From assembly GCA_030950395.1 (NCBI GenBank), contig JAUZRP010000006.1:110528-174527 (forward strand): a DNA stretch of 64,000 nucleotides. The letters are read 5' to 3'. The stretch comes from Desulfonauticus sp. (GTDB lineage Bacteria; Desulfobacterota; Desulfovibrionia; Desulfovibrionales; Desulfonatronovibrionaceae). The translations under genes were made by a program, and so were the position numbers. Positions 27,574 to 37,443 of this stretch are shown here, in pieces; positions within the stretch are counted from its first letter, which is position 1, and each line of letters opens with the position of its first letter. Below the pieces are notes generated by a model. The model ran no database searches. It was not told where the DNA came from and was given only the letters and a program-made list of their open reading frames with translations.

Positions 27574-28317
27574 TTATCCATTTGTTTTTTTTATTTGTTC
27601 AAGCCAGTTATTGGCATCTGTTAGGTCTAAAGAGCCTTCGTAAATAGCTCTCCCTGTAATTACTCCTTCAAGCCCTTGTTTGTGGTAAGGGTATAATAGT
27701 TTTATATCTTCTAAAGAATTTACTCCACCTGCTATTAAAACAGGCACCTGACTAAGTTTTAGAATATGTTGCAAATTTGTTAAATTCACTCCAGACTGCA
27801 TCCCATCTCTGGCAATATCTGTATAAATCAAAAAAGATATTCCTATGTCATTTAGCCAACCAATAACTTCTTCTATAGTTTTATCAACATCTTCTACCCA
27901 GCCTTTTGTTTTTAGGCGACCTTGTTTTGCATCTAAAGATACCCCTATCTGACCTAAATTACGAGCCAAAATTTGTTCAAAATATTGAGGACGTTCCAGA
28001 GCCATAGTACCAATAATCAATCTAGATACTCCCACGTCAAAATAGGCTCGTATAACTTCTTCTGTTCTTATCCCACCTCCAAGTTGCACAGGAATATGGA
28101 ATTTAGAACAAATTTTTTCTATTAACCTAATATTTTTCGGCTTACCTTCAAAAGCACCATCCAAATCCACAATATGAAACCATTTTGCTCCTTTATCTTG
28201 CAAAAAAGCTGCTGCATCTAAAGGATCTTCAAAATAAATAGTTTGCTTATTGGCCAGACCCTGTTTTAAACGAACGCATTTACCATCTTTTATGTCTATA
28301 GCTGGGAAAATTATCAT
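27574..28317 (-). CDS. hisA: phosphoribosylformimino-5-aminoimidazole carboxamide ribotide isomerase
   Basis: 247 residues, TIM-barrel enzyme of histidine synthesis that isomerises ProFAR to PRFAR. The start IIFPAIDIKDGKCVRL holds the first catalytic Asp (D8), and YTDIARDGMQSG the second. QLGGGIRT and GGVNSLEDI are the two phosphate-binding sites. Its ATG overlaps the stop of the lipoprotein gene as ATGA, indicating coupling. Confidence 0.97.
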   Translation of the reverse strand: MIIFPAIDIKDGKCVRLKQGLANKQTIYFEDPLDAAAFLQDKGAKWFHIVDLDGAFEGKPKNIRLIEKICSKFHIPVQLGGGIRTEEVIRAYFDVGVSRLIIGTMALERPQYFEQILARNLGQIGVSLDAKQGRLKTKGWVEDVDKTIEEVIGWLNDIGISFLIYTDIARDGMQSGVNLTNLQHILKLSQVPVLIAGGVNSLEDIKLLYPYHKQGLEGVITGRAIYEGSLDLTDANNWLEQIKKTNG

Positions 28318-28964
28318 AACCCCATTTCTCCTAGTCCTAGATTTAAACCTTCTTTAAATAATTCTAAAGCAGTTACCCATTTACCTTTTCTGGCTAAAAA
28401 CTTATTTAAAGTAAACAAATTTTCACTTAAGGACACCTGTCTTTCATCAAAGTGAAATCTATAAGCCAATTTCGTATTTTTTACGTCAATTAAAAAAAGA
28501 TCAAACATTACATGAGCAGGCCTTTTTACGCCATAAGCTGTCCCTTCTCGTTTTTGATAACAATAAATATAAGGGACAAGTAAGTAATCGCAGGGAACAC
28601 ATTGTCCTACTTTTAACCAGTATTGAAATATAGAAAGTCTGGACAATTTGGATGCAGCAACTAATTCAATACATTGTCTGGTAATTGCTGCTCGGATAAA
28701 ATTTATTTTTCTTTGAGTTAAAATTAAAGCCAATGTCTTGTCCAGTTTAGCTAGTGTATCCTTGTCAAGCGGCTCAACTTTTACATATCCAGCCAACATT
28801 TCCCACGATCTAACAGGATGAAAACAAGGAGCAACAGCCAGGGTAAAATTTTTGGTAGGAAAAGAAAAAAATTCCTGCTTAGGAGCACAAGCAGAAAATA
28901 AACCAACGAACAAAATCAAACAAAATACAATCTTAGACAAATTTAATCGTCGTATTTTTAACAA
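28314..28964 (-). CDS. predicted outer-membrane or periplasmic lipoprotein, unknown function
   Basis: About 216 residues. The start is best placed at TTG 28964, preceded by GGAG, giving a classic lipoprotein signal: KIRR, a hydrophobic core and lipobox LFSAC. A longer frame to GTG 29021 would only translate an intergenic heptamer repeat. The body has four Cys besides the lipobox and no family that I can name. Overlap with hisA by ATGA suggests the pair is an old neighbour set; the function need not be histidine synthesis. Confidence 0.7.
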   Translation of the reverse strand: MLKIRRLNLSKIVFCLILFVGLFSACAPKQEFFSFPTKNFTLAVAPCFHPVRSWEMLAGYVKVEPLDKDTLAKLDKTLALILTQRKINFIRAAITRQCIELVAASKLSRLSIFQYWLKVGQCVPCDYLLVPYIYCYQKREGTAYGVKRPAHVMFDLFLIDVKNTKLAYRFHFDERQVSLSENLFTLNKFLARKGKWVTALELFKEGLNLGLGEMGL

Positions 28965-29005
28965 AACCTTATCTCCAATTCTAAAAAAAATACAATCCTC
29001 CCTAA

Positions 29006-29028
29006 CCCAATCACCAATCACTAATTCC
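29006..29028 (-). repeat. heptamer repeat locus 1 (after the Rpn-like gene)
   Basis: Minus-strand reading: ATTAGTG ATTGGTG ATTGGGT. The stop TAG of the Rpn-like gene lies in the first heptamer. Confidence 0.8.
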
Positions 29029-29821
29029 TATCTCTAAGCTTTTTTATAATTTCAATATCAAGTCCTGTGATCTTGGCTATTTTTTCATCGTCCAGAGTCC
29101 CAATGAGATTTTTAGCAACCTCTATCTTGCCTTTTTGCACTCCCTGCTGGATGCCCTGCTGGATGCCCTGCTGTAGCCCCTGTTTAAAATATGGATCATT
29201 CTTTAATTCTATTGTTATTGGCATAACTTCCTCCCTTATCCTTAATATTAAACGCTCATTTATCTTAGGTCTATATCTAGATAAGGATAATACTTGTTTT
29301 ATCGCATCCTTTCTCTCCTTCTCCTTTAACCTTAATATATCTGAAATCAAAGTGCTTATGTATCTCTCCTCGTCTTCTATACAACATAAAACTGACAAAA
29401 TCTTATCACATATCTCCTCAGAATCTATTAAATAGGAACAATCTATATCCCTTATATCCTTTAATTCAAACTCAAAACTAAGTCGTCCTATCTCTAAACA
29501 ATTACTCATTCTCATATCTCCATCACCTACATACAAACACATCTGCTCTATGTTTTCCGTATCGTATTTGTCTCTAATAAGCAAAAAATACTCTAACATC
29601 CTATAAGGCATATTAAAATCATTTTGACTCTGAAGTTCTAAATGAAAAATTGTCCTATCTTCAAGTAAAACTATAAGATCTGCTCTTTTGTCCTTTACCT
29701 CTGGAAGCGCAGAGTCTAAAAGCTCAACACCTCTTTTACCTGTCAAAAGCTCAATAAACTTATGAGGAAGTGAAGAAATAACGTCTCTTAACGTTATGTC
29801 TATCTTAATATTTTTTCCCAT
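29021..29821 (-). CDS. Rpn/PDDEXK_2 family recombination-promoting nuclease or transposase-like protein
   Basis: 266 residues. The N-terminal part has the Rpn pattern: LPEVKDKRADLIVLL followed by FHLELQSQND, that is, the D...ExQ form of the PD-(D/E)XK nuclease core, then YRMLEYFLLI. The C-terminus has the family's glutamine-glycine repeats (QQGIQQGIQQGVQ), encoded by three 12-base units at 29140-29175. Rpn proteins promote recombination and some act in phage defence. It separates hisB from the lipoprotein-hisA pair and has heptamer repeats on both sides, suggesting later insertion (inference). Confidence 0.85.
   Translation of the reverse strand: MGKNIKIDITLRDVISSLPHKFIELLTGKRGVELLDSALPEVKDKRADLIVLLEDRTIFHLELQSQNDFNMPYRMLEYFLLIRDKYDTENIEQMCLYVGDGDMRMSNCLEIGRLSFEFELKDIRDIDCSYLIDSEEICDKILSVLCCIEDEERYISTLISDILRLKEKERKDAIKQVLSLSRYRPKINERLILRIREEVMPITIELKNDPYFKQGLQQGIQQGIQQGVQKGKIEVAKNLIGTLDDEKIAKITGLDIEIIKKLRDRN
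29140..29175 (-). repeat. three 12-base tandem units inside the Rpn-like gene
   Basis: Near-identical units around TGCCCTGCTGGA (plus strand) encode QQG-type repeats. Changes in unit number would keep the frame. Confidence 0.8.
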
Positions 29822-29833
29822 TAGCCCAACAAA

Positions 29834-29856
29834 CCATCATCAATCACTAATCAATC
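29834..29856 (-). repeat. heptamer repeat locus 2 (after hisB)
   Basis: Minus-strand reading ATTAGTG ATTGATG follows the hisB stop TGA with no gap, in the same orientation as locus 1. Confidence 0.7.
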
Positions 29857-30435
29857 AAGCACTCCCTTAGTACTGCTTATTCCTTCCCAGTTTTTTGCAA
29901 TAGCCTGTTTTAAAACCAAACCCAAAGCTTTAAAGCTTGCTTCTAAAAGATGATGTCCATTTTGGCCATAACACCAATTTAGGTGTAAATTAAACCGTGC
30001 ACTAAAACTAACACTTTTAAAAAATTCTCTAAAAACGTCTTTTTCTTCTCCAAACACGATATCTGGCACGATATCATAACCTTTGGCCACAAAATAAGGC
30101 CTTCCTGAAAGATCTATCACCGCTTCTACCAAAGCCTCGTCCATGGGGACTTTTACAGCAGCGATCCTCTGGATACCCTGTCTATTACCCCAAGCCTGCG
30201 CAAAGGCCTTACCCAAACAAATACCCACGTCCTCTATCAGATGATGAGCATCTATTTGAATATCTCCCTTTGCTTTTAAGGTAAGATCAAATCTTCCCCA
30301 AAAAGCCATTAATTCCAGCATGTGATTAAAATAGGCCAGCTCTGTGTCAATTTTAGTCTTACCTTTTCCATCTAGATTTAAGTCTAGTGTTATTTGAGTT
30401 TCTTTAGTTTCTCTCTGAATAGTGGCTTTTCTCAT
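29851..30435 (-). CDS. hisB: imidazoleglycerol-phosphate dehydratase
   Basis: 194 residues, the monofunctional form. Dehydrates imidazoleglycerol phosphate in histidine synthesis. The manganese-binding motifs HHLIEDVGICLG and, near the end, GHHLLEASFKALG are both present, as is DLSGRPYF. It starts 3 bases after tatC stops, so it belongs to the tatB-tatC-hisB unit, with hisA further on after two inserted or unrelated genes. Confidence 0.97.
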   Translation of the reverse strand: MRKATIQRETKETQITLDLNLDGKGKTKIDTELAYFNHMLELMAFWGRFDLTLKAKGDIQIDAHHLIEDVGICLGKAFAQAWGNRQGIQRIAAVKVPMDEALVEAVIDLSGRPYFVAKGYDIVPDIVFGEEKDVFREFFKSVSFSARFNLHLNWCYGQNGHHLLEASFKALGLVLKQAIAKNWEGISSTKGVLD

Positions 30436-30438
30436 TAT

Positions 30439-31230
30439 TTATTTTGCTCCCTGGTTTTTCTTCTCAGGTTCTCTTTTGCCAAAAAAATAAGCAATCCATA
30501 CCCCAATTTCATAAAGCAAAATCAAAGGACCAGCCATTAATACTTGAGTAACCACATCTGGAGGAGTTAAAATAGCCCCCACAACAAAAGCTATTAAAAT
30601 GGCGTATTTTCTTTTTTGCCTAAGCCAAGCGCTGGTAACCATACCTAGACGAGCTAAAAAAAATATAAACAAAGGCAATTCAAAAATAACTCCAAAAGCA
30701 AACAACAATTTGACGCAAAAACCAAAATACTCCCGCAAAGTGGGCATAGGCCTTATAATGTCTGTGGCAAAACCCATAAAAAACTGAAAACCAAAGGGAA
30801 ACACTATAAAATAGCCAAACATGGCTCCTAAAATAAAAAATATTCCAGAAAACACGCCAATAGGCAAAATATATTTCTTTTCACTATCGTATAAACCAGG
30901 AGAAATAAATTTCCACAATTGATAAAAAATATAAGGAGAAGCAACAAAAACCGCTGCCACGGCCGCAACTTTAAGATAGGTAAAAAAAGCTTCAGGAAGA
31001 GAAGTAAAAATAAGAGTGCTCGTAGGAGGCAATACTTTTAACAGGGGCTGCATCAAAAAATTAAAAAGCTGCTTGGAAAATCCATAACAACCCACAAAAG
31101 CTATAGCTATGGCTATAAGACAACGAACCAACCTCTGTCTTAATTCTTCAAGATGCTCTGTTAGAGTCATCTCTGCGCTTTCATTAGAACTAACATTCTT
31201 TTTTTCTTGCTGGTTGTTGTTTTCTTTCAT
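30439..31230 (-). CDS. tatC: Sec-independent protein translocase TatC
   Basis: About 263 residues with six membrane helices. TatC recognises twin-arginine signal peptides and forms the export channel with TatA/B. The N-terminal MTLTEHLEELRQRLVRCL and the periplasmic FISPGLYDSEKKYILP are family marks. The start is ATG 31230, seven bases after the tatB stop; GAGGAG in the tatB end serves as ribosome site. Confidence 0.95.
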   Translation of the reverse strand: MKENNNQQEKKNVSSNESAEMTLTEHLEELRQRLVRCLIAIAIAFVGCYGFSKQLFNFLMQPLLKVLPPTSTLIFTSLPEAFFTYLKVAAVAAVFVASPYIFYQLWKFISPGLYDSEKKYILPIGVFSGIFFILGAMFGYFIVFPFGFQFFMGFATDIIRPMPTLREYFGFCVKLLFAFGVIFELPLFIFFLARLGMVTSAWLRQKRKYAILIAFVVGAILTPPDVVTQVLMAGPLILLYEIGVWIAYFFGKREPEKKNQGAK

Positions 31231-31237
31231 AATAAAC

Positions 31238-31525
31238 TTAACTCTCCTCAACTTTTTCTGATTCTTCTTTGACCGAGTCTGATGCGCTCTTTTGCTCTGC
31301 TTTTTGCTTTTTTTGGAGCTCTTTTTCCGCTTCTAAATAAGATGTTTTTTCCTCTTCTCTTTCCATTTCCTGCTCTATAGTTCTTTTTACATCTGTAGAG
31401 ACCTTTTTAAATTCTGCCATAGCTTTACCAAGAGTCCTCGCTATTTCTGGTAGTTTAGATGGGCCAATAACTATTAAGGCAACCACCAAAATTAACATTA
31501 GTTCTGTAGATCCTATTCCAAACAT
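31238..31525 (-). CDS. tatB: Sec-independent protein translocase TatB (TatA/B family)
   Basis: 95 residues: a single N-terminal membrane helix with MFGIGSTELMLILVVALI, then GPSKLPEIARTLGKAM, which with the Glu in the helix is the TatB form, and an amphipathic, highly charged tail. It is coupled to tatC. No second TatA gene lies in the window. Confidence 0.88.
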   Translation of the reverse strand: MFGIGSTELMLILVVALIVIGPSKLPEIARTLGKAMAEFKKVSTDVKRTIEQEMEREEEKTSYLEAEKELQKKQKAEQKSASDSVKEESEKVEES

Positions 31526-31545
31526 TTTTCTCTCCTACCAAAAAA

Positions 31546-33096
31546 CTACTCCCATTCTATGGTTCCAGGAGGTTTTGAGGATATATCGTAAACCACTCGA
31601 TTTACCCCCTTTACTTCGTTAATAATTCTATTTGAAATCCTGGCCAAAAGCTCTGAAGGCAATCTGGTCCAATCAGCCGTCATAGCATCTAGGCTATCAA
31701 CGACTCGTAAGGCAATTACGTGCTCATAAGTACGTTCATCCCCCATAACGCCTACAGTTTTTAAAGGAAGTAAAACTGCAAAACCCTGCCACACTTTTTG
31801 GTACCAACCTGAGGCTAAAAGTTCATTGTGCACAATTTTGTCCGCCTGCCTCAAAATGTCCAACCTTTCTGGAGTAATTTCTCCTATAATTCTAATGGCC
31901 AAACCAGGACCAGGAAAGGGATGCCGCCAGATGATAAAATCAGGTAAGCCTAATTCTATACCAACCTTTCTTACTTCATCTTTAAAAAGCTCTCTTAAAG
32001 GTTCAATCAATTTTAAATTCATCTTTTCAGGCAACCCACCTACATTATGATGACTTTTTATGACCGCAGAAGGACCTTTATAGGATACACTTTCAATCAC
32101 GTCTGGATATAAAGTCCCCTGAGCAAGCCACTTAACCTGTTTTAATTTTTTGGCTTCACGCTCAAATACTTCTATAAAAGTATGACCAATAATTTTCCTT
32201 TTTTGTTCTGGATCAGTTACCCCTTTTAATTTATCCAAAAATAAATCCTGCGCCTGGACATAATGCAAATTTAAATCAAAATGCTTTTTTAAATAAGAAA
32301 CAACCTCTTCTCCTTCGTTAAGACGCAAAAGTCCATTATCTACAAAAATACAATGTAATTTTTGCCCCAGAGCTTGATGCAACAAAATAGCCACCACAGT
32401 AGAATCTACTCCACCACTCAAAGCACACACTACTTCATCTTCACCGACTTGTTCTCTAACTTGCCGAATCACATTGGAAATAAAAGAACTCATTGACCAA
32501 CTCGGCTTTACCCCTACTATTTTAAATAAAAAATTGGCCAAAATATTTTCGCCAAAATCCGTATGCACTACTTCTGGATGAAATTGTAGCCCGTATATTT
32601 TTTGCTTTTCTAGAGCCATAGCAGCTACTTTGATATTATTTGTTCTGGCCAACACTTTAAATCCTGGAGGAAGTTCCAAAACTGTATCTCCATGAGACAT
32701 CCAGACTGTAATTTTCTTGTGCTCTGGCAAAATACCATCCCACAAAGGAGAATCATCAATTATCTCTAGTTCACTTCTTCCATATTCTCGATTTGAAGCA
32801 GGCTCAACAATCCCTCCTAACAACCTAGTAATCAATTGCATTCCATAACAAATCCCAAGGATAGGAACTCCCAGACTAAAAATCTCTGACTCTAAAGTAG
32901 GACTATTTGACTTCAGCACACTTGCAGGTCCGCCAGATAAAATAATCCCCTTTGGACGCAATTCTTTTAATTTATCAAGACTCAAATTATAGGGATATAT
33001 TTCCGAATAAACCCCTTGTTCCCTTATCCTTCTAGCAATAAGTTGCGTATATTGTGAACCAAAGTCTAAAATAACTATTCTCTCTCTAGCAAACAT
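31546..33096 (-). CDS. guaA: GMP synthase (glutamine-hydrolysing)
   Basis: 516 residues. Glutaminase domain with the catalytic Cys in GICYGMQL and His in LQFHPEV, then an ATP-pyrophosphatase domain with [12 protein letters not shown], and the C-terminal dimerisation domain ending KPPGTIEWE. It aminates XMP to GMP. ATG 33096 follows TTAGGAG. It lies downstream of guaB on the same strand, separated by a heptamer repeat. Confidence 0.98.
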   Translation of the reverse strand: MFARERIVILDFGSQYTQLIARRIREQGVYSEIYPYNLSLDKLKELRPKGIILSGGPASVLKSNSPTLESEIFSLGVPILGICYGMQLITRLLGGIVEPASNREYGRSELEIIDDSPLWDGILPEHKKITVWMSHGDTVLELPPGFKVLARTNNIKVAAMALEKQKIYGLQFHPEVVHTDFGENILANFLFKIVGVKPSWSMSSFISNVIRQVREQVGEDEVVCALSGGVDSTVVAILLHQALGQKLHCIFVDNGLLRLNEGEEVVSYLKKHFDLNLHYVQAQDLFLDKLKGVTDPEQKRKIIGHTFIEVFEREAKKLKQVKWLAQGTLYPDVIESVSYKGPSAVIKSHHNVGGLPEKMNLKLIEPLRELFKDEVRKVGIELGLPDFIIWRHPFPGPGLAIRIIGEITPERLDILRQADKIVHNELLASGWYQKVWQGFAVLLPLKTVGVMGDERTYEHVIALRVVDSLDAMTADWTRLPSELLARISNRIINEVKGVNRVVYDISSKPPGTIEWE

Positions 33097-33187
33097 CAAA
33101 AACTCCTAACGTACTCCAAGAAACTGACACATTATTTATCAATCTAATTAGTAATTCGGCTGTTTGAACATCTTCTCACCCTAAAAC

Positions 33188-33230
33188 ACCTCACCAATCA
33201 CCAATCACTAATTACCAATTACTAATAATT
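33188..33230 (-). repeat. heptamer repeat locus 3 (after guaB)
   Basis: Minus-strand reading ATTAGTA ATTGGTA ATTAGTG ATTGGTG ATTGGTG; five clear units. The guaB stop TAG is in the first unit. Confidence 0.9.
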
Positions 33231-34682
33231 TTCTATTCTATAATTAGGAGCTTCTTTGGTAATGATGACGTCGTGCACATGACTTTCTTTTAAACCAGAA
33301 TTAGTAATTCTGACCATTTTGCTCTTTTCTTGAAGTTCTCTAATATTTTTACATCCCAAATACCCCATACCAGAACGAATCCCGCCAACCAGTTGATAAA
33401 TAGTTTCACTCACAGGGCCTTTAAAAGGAACTCTGCCCACAATACCTTCTGGCACGAATTTATGCGACTCTTCCTGAAAATAACGATCAGAACTACCTTC
33501 TTTCATGGCATCAATAGAGCCCATACCTCTATAAATTTTATAAGTCCTTCCCTGATACAAAACAGTTTCTCCAGGACTTTCTTCTGTGCCTGCCAACATA
33601 CTTCCCATCATCACCGAATCAGCCCCCACGGCAATGGCTTTTACAATATCTCCAGAAAATTTTATTCCACCATCAGCAATCAAACATCTATCAAATTTTC
33701 TGCAGGCTTTTACCGCTTCCATAATAGCAGTAATTTGAGGAACTCCCACTCCTGTCACCACCCTGGTGGTACAAATAGAACCTGGTCCAATACCAACCTT
33801 TACCGTCATAGCTCCAGCCTTAATTAAAGCTAAAGCCCCTTCATAAGTAGCCACATTACCTGCAATAACCTGACAATCAGGATAATTATGTTTTATCATT
33901 TCAATAGTATTCAACACATTTTTAGAATGACCATGAGCTGAATCAATTACAATAAAATCCACTCCAGCTTTTAACAAGGCATCAACTCTTTGCTCCCGAT
34001 CTTTACCCACTCCTACAGCAGCTCCTACTCTCAATCTACCGTACTCATCTTTGCAAGCATAGGGGTATTTTTTAATTTTTTCTATATCTTTTATGGTGAT
34101 AAGTCCTTTCAATCTGTTTTGATTATCAACGACCAGTAATTTTTCTACTTTTTTCTTTTGCAAAATCTTTTTAGCTTCTTCCAAAGTAGTACCTGGGGGG
34201 ACTGTAATAAGATTTTCTTTAGTCATTACGTCTTTTACTTTTGTATTTAAATCATCTACAAAACGAACATCCCTATTAGTAACAATTCCCCTCAAGGTAT
34301 CTCCTTCAACTACGGGTAACCCAGATATTCTATACTCAGACATTAACTGCAACACATGAGCAACACTATCTTCTGGTTGCACTGTAACAGGATCCAAAAT
34401 CATCCCGCTTTCTGACTTTTTGACTTTTTCCACTTCAAGTTTTTGCTTTTCTATGCTCATATTTTTATGGATAACGCCAACTCCTCCCATTCTGGCCATA
34501 GATACCGCCATCCTCGCCTCTGTAACTGTATCCATAGCCGCACTCAAAAGAGGAATGTTTAATTTAATTTCTGGAGTCAACCTAGTGGTCAAATCCACCT
34601 GATCTGGTAAAATTTCTGAATAAGCTGGTAACAACAACACATCATCAAAAGTCAAAGCTAAGGTAACAATTTTATCATTCAT
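33222..34682 (-). CDS. guaB: inosine-5'-monophosphate dehydrogenase
   Basis: 486 residues. Oxidises IMP to XMP, the step before guaA. The barrel holds the catalytic Cys loop [11 protein letters not shown], and two CBS domains are inserted at about 95-200 ([18 protein letters not shown]). [14 protein letters not shown] and the flap GYLGC region complete the family pattern. GGGGGAAAAT precedes ATG 34682. The stop codon falls in a heptamer repeat. Confidence 0.98.
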   Translation of the reverse strand: MNDKIVTLALTFDDVLLLPAYSEILPDQVDLTTRLTPEIKLNIPLLSAAMDTVTEARMAVSMARMGGVGVIHKNMSIEKQKLEVEKVKKSESGMILDPVTVQPEDSVAHVLQLMSEYRISGLPVVEGDTLRGIVTNRDVRFVDDLNTKVKDVMTKENLITVPPGTTLEEAKKILQKKKVEKLLVVDNQNRLKGLITIKDIEKIKKYPYACKDEYGRLRVGAAVGVGKDREQRVDALLKAGVDFIVIDSAHGHSKNVLNTIEMIKHNYPDCQVIAGNVATYEGALALIKAGAMTVKVGIGPGSICTTRVVTGVGVPQITAIMEAVKACRKFDRCLIADGGIKFSGDIVKAIAVGADSVMMGSMLAGTEESPGETVLYQGRTYKIYRGMGSIDAMKEGSSDRYFQEESHKFVPEGIVGRVPFKGPVSETIYQLVGGIRSGMGYLGCKNIRELQEKSKMVRITNSGLKESHVHDVIITKEAPNYRIENY

Positions 34683-34726
34683 ATTTTCCCCCGTAAAAAA
34701 CGTGTTAGTTTACAACAAACACGTTT

Positions 34727-35431
34727 CTACAGACCAAGATAGGCCTTTTTCACCTGTTCGTTAGTAAGCAATGCCTCTGCCTTATCTGCAAGGACTATGC
34801 GTCCATTTTCCATTACATAACCACGATGGGCAATTTTTAGAGCCTGATGAGCATTTTGCTCCACCAAAAAAATGGTCGTGCCTGCTTGATTTATCTTTTG
34901 AATAATCTCAAAAATTTGTTTTATCACTAGAGGAGCCAAACCCAAAGATGGCTCGTCCAGAAGCAACAATTTTGGCCTGGCCATAAGAGCCCTAGATATG
35001 GCCAACATTTGTTGCTCTCCACCACTTAAAGTGCCTCCCAATTGATCTTGGCGCTCTGCTAAAATAGGAAACAAATCAAAGACGTACTCTAAATCCTTTT
35101 TAATCTCTTCTTTGTCGTTACGCAAATAAGCCCCCATATCCAGATTTTCCAAAACCGTCATCCTGGGGAAAATCAACCGGCCTTCAGGCACTTGAACGAT
35201 ACCTTTGGCCACTATCTTCTCAGGGGTTAAATTGTGAATTGGTTCCCCTTCAAAAAAAATTTCTCCTGTACGTGGAGGCACAATGCCACAAATAGACATC
35301 AAAGTAGTGGTTTTACCAGCTCCATTTGCGCCAATTAAGGTAATTATTTCCCCTGGCTCTATTTTTAAACTAACGTCGTACAAAGCCTGAATTTTGCCAT
35401 AAAACGAACAAATAGATCTAATCTCAAGCAT
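34727..35431 (-). CDS. livF: branched-chain amino acid ABC transporter, ATP-binding protein LivF
   Basis: About 234 residues. Walker A GANGAGKTTT, signature LSGGEQQMLA, Walker B LLLLDEPSLGLAP, and VPEGRLIFPRMTVLENL, which is typical of LivF. The start is ATG 35431, overlapping the end of livG by 8 bases; a GTG 12 bases earlier is possible. Last gene of the liv operon. Confidence 0.95.
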   Translation of the reverse strand: MLEIRSICSFYGKIQALYDVSLKIEPGEIITLIGANGAGKTTTLMSICGIVPPRTGEIFFEGEPIHNLTPEKIVAKGIVQVPEGRLIFPRMTVLENLDMGAYLRNDKEEIKKDLEYVFDLFPILAERQDQLGGTLSGGEQQMLAISRALMARPKLLLLDEPSLGLAPLVIKQIFEIIQKINQAGTTIFLVEQNAHQALKIAHRGYVMENGRIVLADKAEALLTNEQVKKAYLGL

Positions 35432-36215
35432 CGTGATCCTCACCTAAATAAGCTTTTATGACCCGTTCATCTTCTTTAATTTCCCTAGGAGAGCCTTTGG
35501 CCAATAACCTGCCATACTCCACCACATAAACCATTTCAGAAATATTCATAACCAATTTCATATCGTGCTCTATTAACAAAATAGAAACTCTTTCCTGCTC
35601 TTTAATCTGAAGAATCAACTCTTCTAATTGCTTAGTTTCTTTAGGATTCATACCAGCAGCTGGTTCATCTAACAACAACAAACTTGGCTCCGCTGCTAAA
35701 GCTCTGGCTATTTCTAACCTCCTTTGGGCACCATAAGGCAAATTAGAAGCAATCTCGTTGACGTATTTTTCTAACTGCAATTTTTTTAAAATATTATAAC
35801 TCACTTCAACAGTTTCTTGTTCCTCTTGAACAGTCTTCTTATCTCTAAAAAGTGCCCCAAAAATCCAGGATCTGGTTCTGGTATGACGACCTATCATTAC
35901 GTTTTCTAACACGGTCATGTTAGGAAACAAACGTATGTTTTGAAAAGTTCTAGCCAGTCCCAACTCTGTAATTTTATTAGGTTTTAAACCATTAATACGT
36001 TTTCTCTGGCCATCATCTCTAGATAAAACCAAGATATCTCCATGAGTAGGCTCATAAATACCAGTAACACAATTAAAAAAAGTAGTTTTACCAGCTCCAT
36101 TTGGACCAATTAGAGCTACGATCTGATCCGAAAAGACTTCCAAATTAATATGGTCTAAAGCCCTTAACCCACCAAAATCCATACACAAATCTTTTACCTC
36201 AAGTATCGGTAACAT
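35424..36215 (-). CDS. livG: branched-chain amino acid ABC transporter, ATP-binding protein LivG
   Basis: 263 residues. Walker A GPNGAGKTTFFNCVTG, the LivG-specific LARTFQNIRLFPNMTVLENV, signature LPYGAQRRLEIARAL and Walker B LLLDEPAAGMNPKE. Pairs with LivF to energise uptake through LivH/LivM. Starts 3 bases after livM stops. Confidence 0.95.
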   Translation of the reverse strand: MLPILEVKDLCMDFGGLRALDHINLEVFSDQIVALIGPNGAGKTTFFNCVTGIYEPTHGDILVLSRDDGQRKRINGLKPNKITELGLARTFQNIRLFPNMTVLENVMIGRHTRTRSWIFGALFRDKKTVQEEQETVEVSYNILKKLQLEKYVNEIASNLPYGAQRRLEIARALAAEPSLLLLDEPAAGMNPKETKQLEELILQIKEQERVSILLIEHDMKLVMNISEMVYVVEYGRLLAKGSPREIKEDERVIKAYLGEDHDA

Positions 36216-36218
36216 GTG

Positions 36219-37427
36219 CTATCTCACTCCTTGCTTTTGGCCATATAAATATTTTCTTCTAACGTTAGGAATTAGTCCCTGAGGTCTAAACACCATTACC
36301 AGGACCATAGATGCACCAAACAAAAGCATCCTGTATTGAGAAAAGGCACGCAAATATTCTGGCAATAAAATCATTAAAAATGCGGCCAAAATTACCCCAG
36401 GAATAGAACCCATGCCTCCCAGCACCACAATAGATAAAATAATAGCTGATTCCATAAAGGTAAAACTTGCAGGATTGATAAAGGTCGTTTTAGCTGCAAA
36501 GATTACTCCGGCAAAACCAGCCCAGGTAGCACCCAAAGCAAAAGCTGCCAGTTTGGTTTTCATCCTATCTATCCCCATAGCTTCGCAGGCAATTTCATCT
36601 TCTCTAAGGGCCAACCAGGCTCTTCCCAGTCTAGAATTTTGTAATCTATTCACAACAAAAATTGTAATTAGAGACATAATAACCACAAGATAATAAATAT
36701 AAATGGTTGCCTGCTCCACAGTCAAATGCAATCCAAAAAAACCAGGGCGGGGGATATTAGAAATACCACTGGGGCCAAAAGAAAACTCATCCCAATTTTC
36801 CAAAACAAGTCTTATAATTTCTCCAAACCCAAGAGTTACAATAGCCAAATAATCTCCTCTTAGCCTCAGCACAGGAATACCAAGCAAAATACCAAAAATA
36901 GCAGCCAGCAACCCACCTATAGGTAAGACGGTCCAAAAACCTAAATGAAAATGATAATTTAATAAGGCATACGCATAAGCACCCACAGCATAAAAAGCAA
37001 CATACCCCAAATCCAGCAAACCAGCCAATCCAACCACTATATTTAACCCCAGCCCCAAAACCACATAAAGCAAGGCAGAAATCATAATATTGGTTTGATA
37101 AGTAGAAAACATCCAGGGAAATACTAAAACAAATAACAAAAGGCCCAAAAACAAGGGTCTATTATAACGCGGTTCTGTCAGTATTTTCTGAATAAAACTT
37201 AATTTTTCGTCCCGACTTTCTTCTCTGGCTTTAATACCTTTATTTTTTTTCTCCATTAAAAAACGCCAGACAAAAGACAACACAAAAGAGCCAATACCTA
37301 CGTAAACTAGATTCATCCACCGCCATTGCACTGTCTTTTCAACAATATCAACCTTAATCACCATAATAGGAAAGGTTAAAAACATAAACCATAAGGCAAC
37401 CTGAAGTGATCTTATAAAACCTTTCAT
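36219..37427 (-). CDS. livM: branched-chain amino acid ABC transporter permease LivM
   Basis: 402 residues with about ten membrane helices. LVGLAGLLDLGYVAFYAVGAY and RLRGDYLAIVTLGFGEI are LivM hallmarks. Compared with minimal LivM proteins it has an extra N-terminal part of two helices and a charged loop (KKNKGIKAREESRDEK). Start ATG 37427 with GAGAGGG upstream. Together with LivH it forms the channel. Confidence 0.94.
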   Translation of the reverse strand: MKGFIRSLQVALWFMFLTFPIMVIKVDIVEKTVQWRWMNLVYVGIGSFVLSFVWRFLMEKKNKGIKAREESRDEKLSFIQKILTEPRYNRPLFLGLLLFVLVFPWMFSTYQTNIMISALLYVVLGLGLNIVVGLAGLLDLGYVAFYAVGAYAYALLNYHFHLGFWTVLPIGGLLAAIFGILLGIPVLRLRGDYLAIVTLGFGEIIRLVLENWDEFSFGPSGISNIPRPGFFGLHLTVEQATIYIYYLVVIMSLITIFVVNRLQNSRLGRAWLALREDEIACEAMGIDRMKTKLAAFALGATWAGFAGVIFAAKTTFINPASFTFMESAIILSIVVLGGMGSIPGVILAAFLMILLPEYLRAFSQYRMLLFGASMVLVMVFRPQGLIPNVRRKYLYGQKQGVR

Positions 37428-37443
37428 TTTCCCTCTCTCAATC

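Noticed and set aside
28964..29021. Longer lipoprotein start at GTG 29021
   Set aside because: The added residues are translated from a heptamer repeat, and the TTG at 28964 has a ribosome site and a proper lipoprotein signal.
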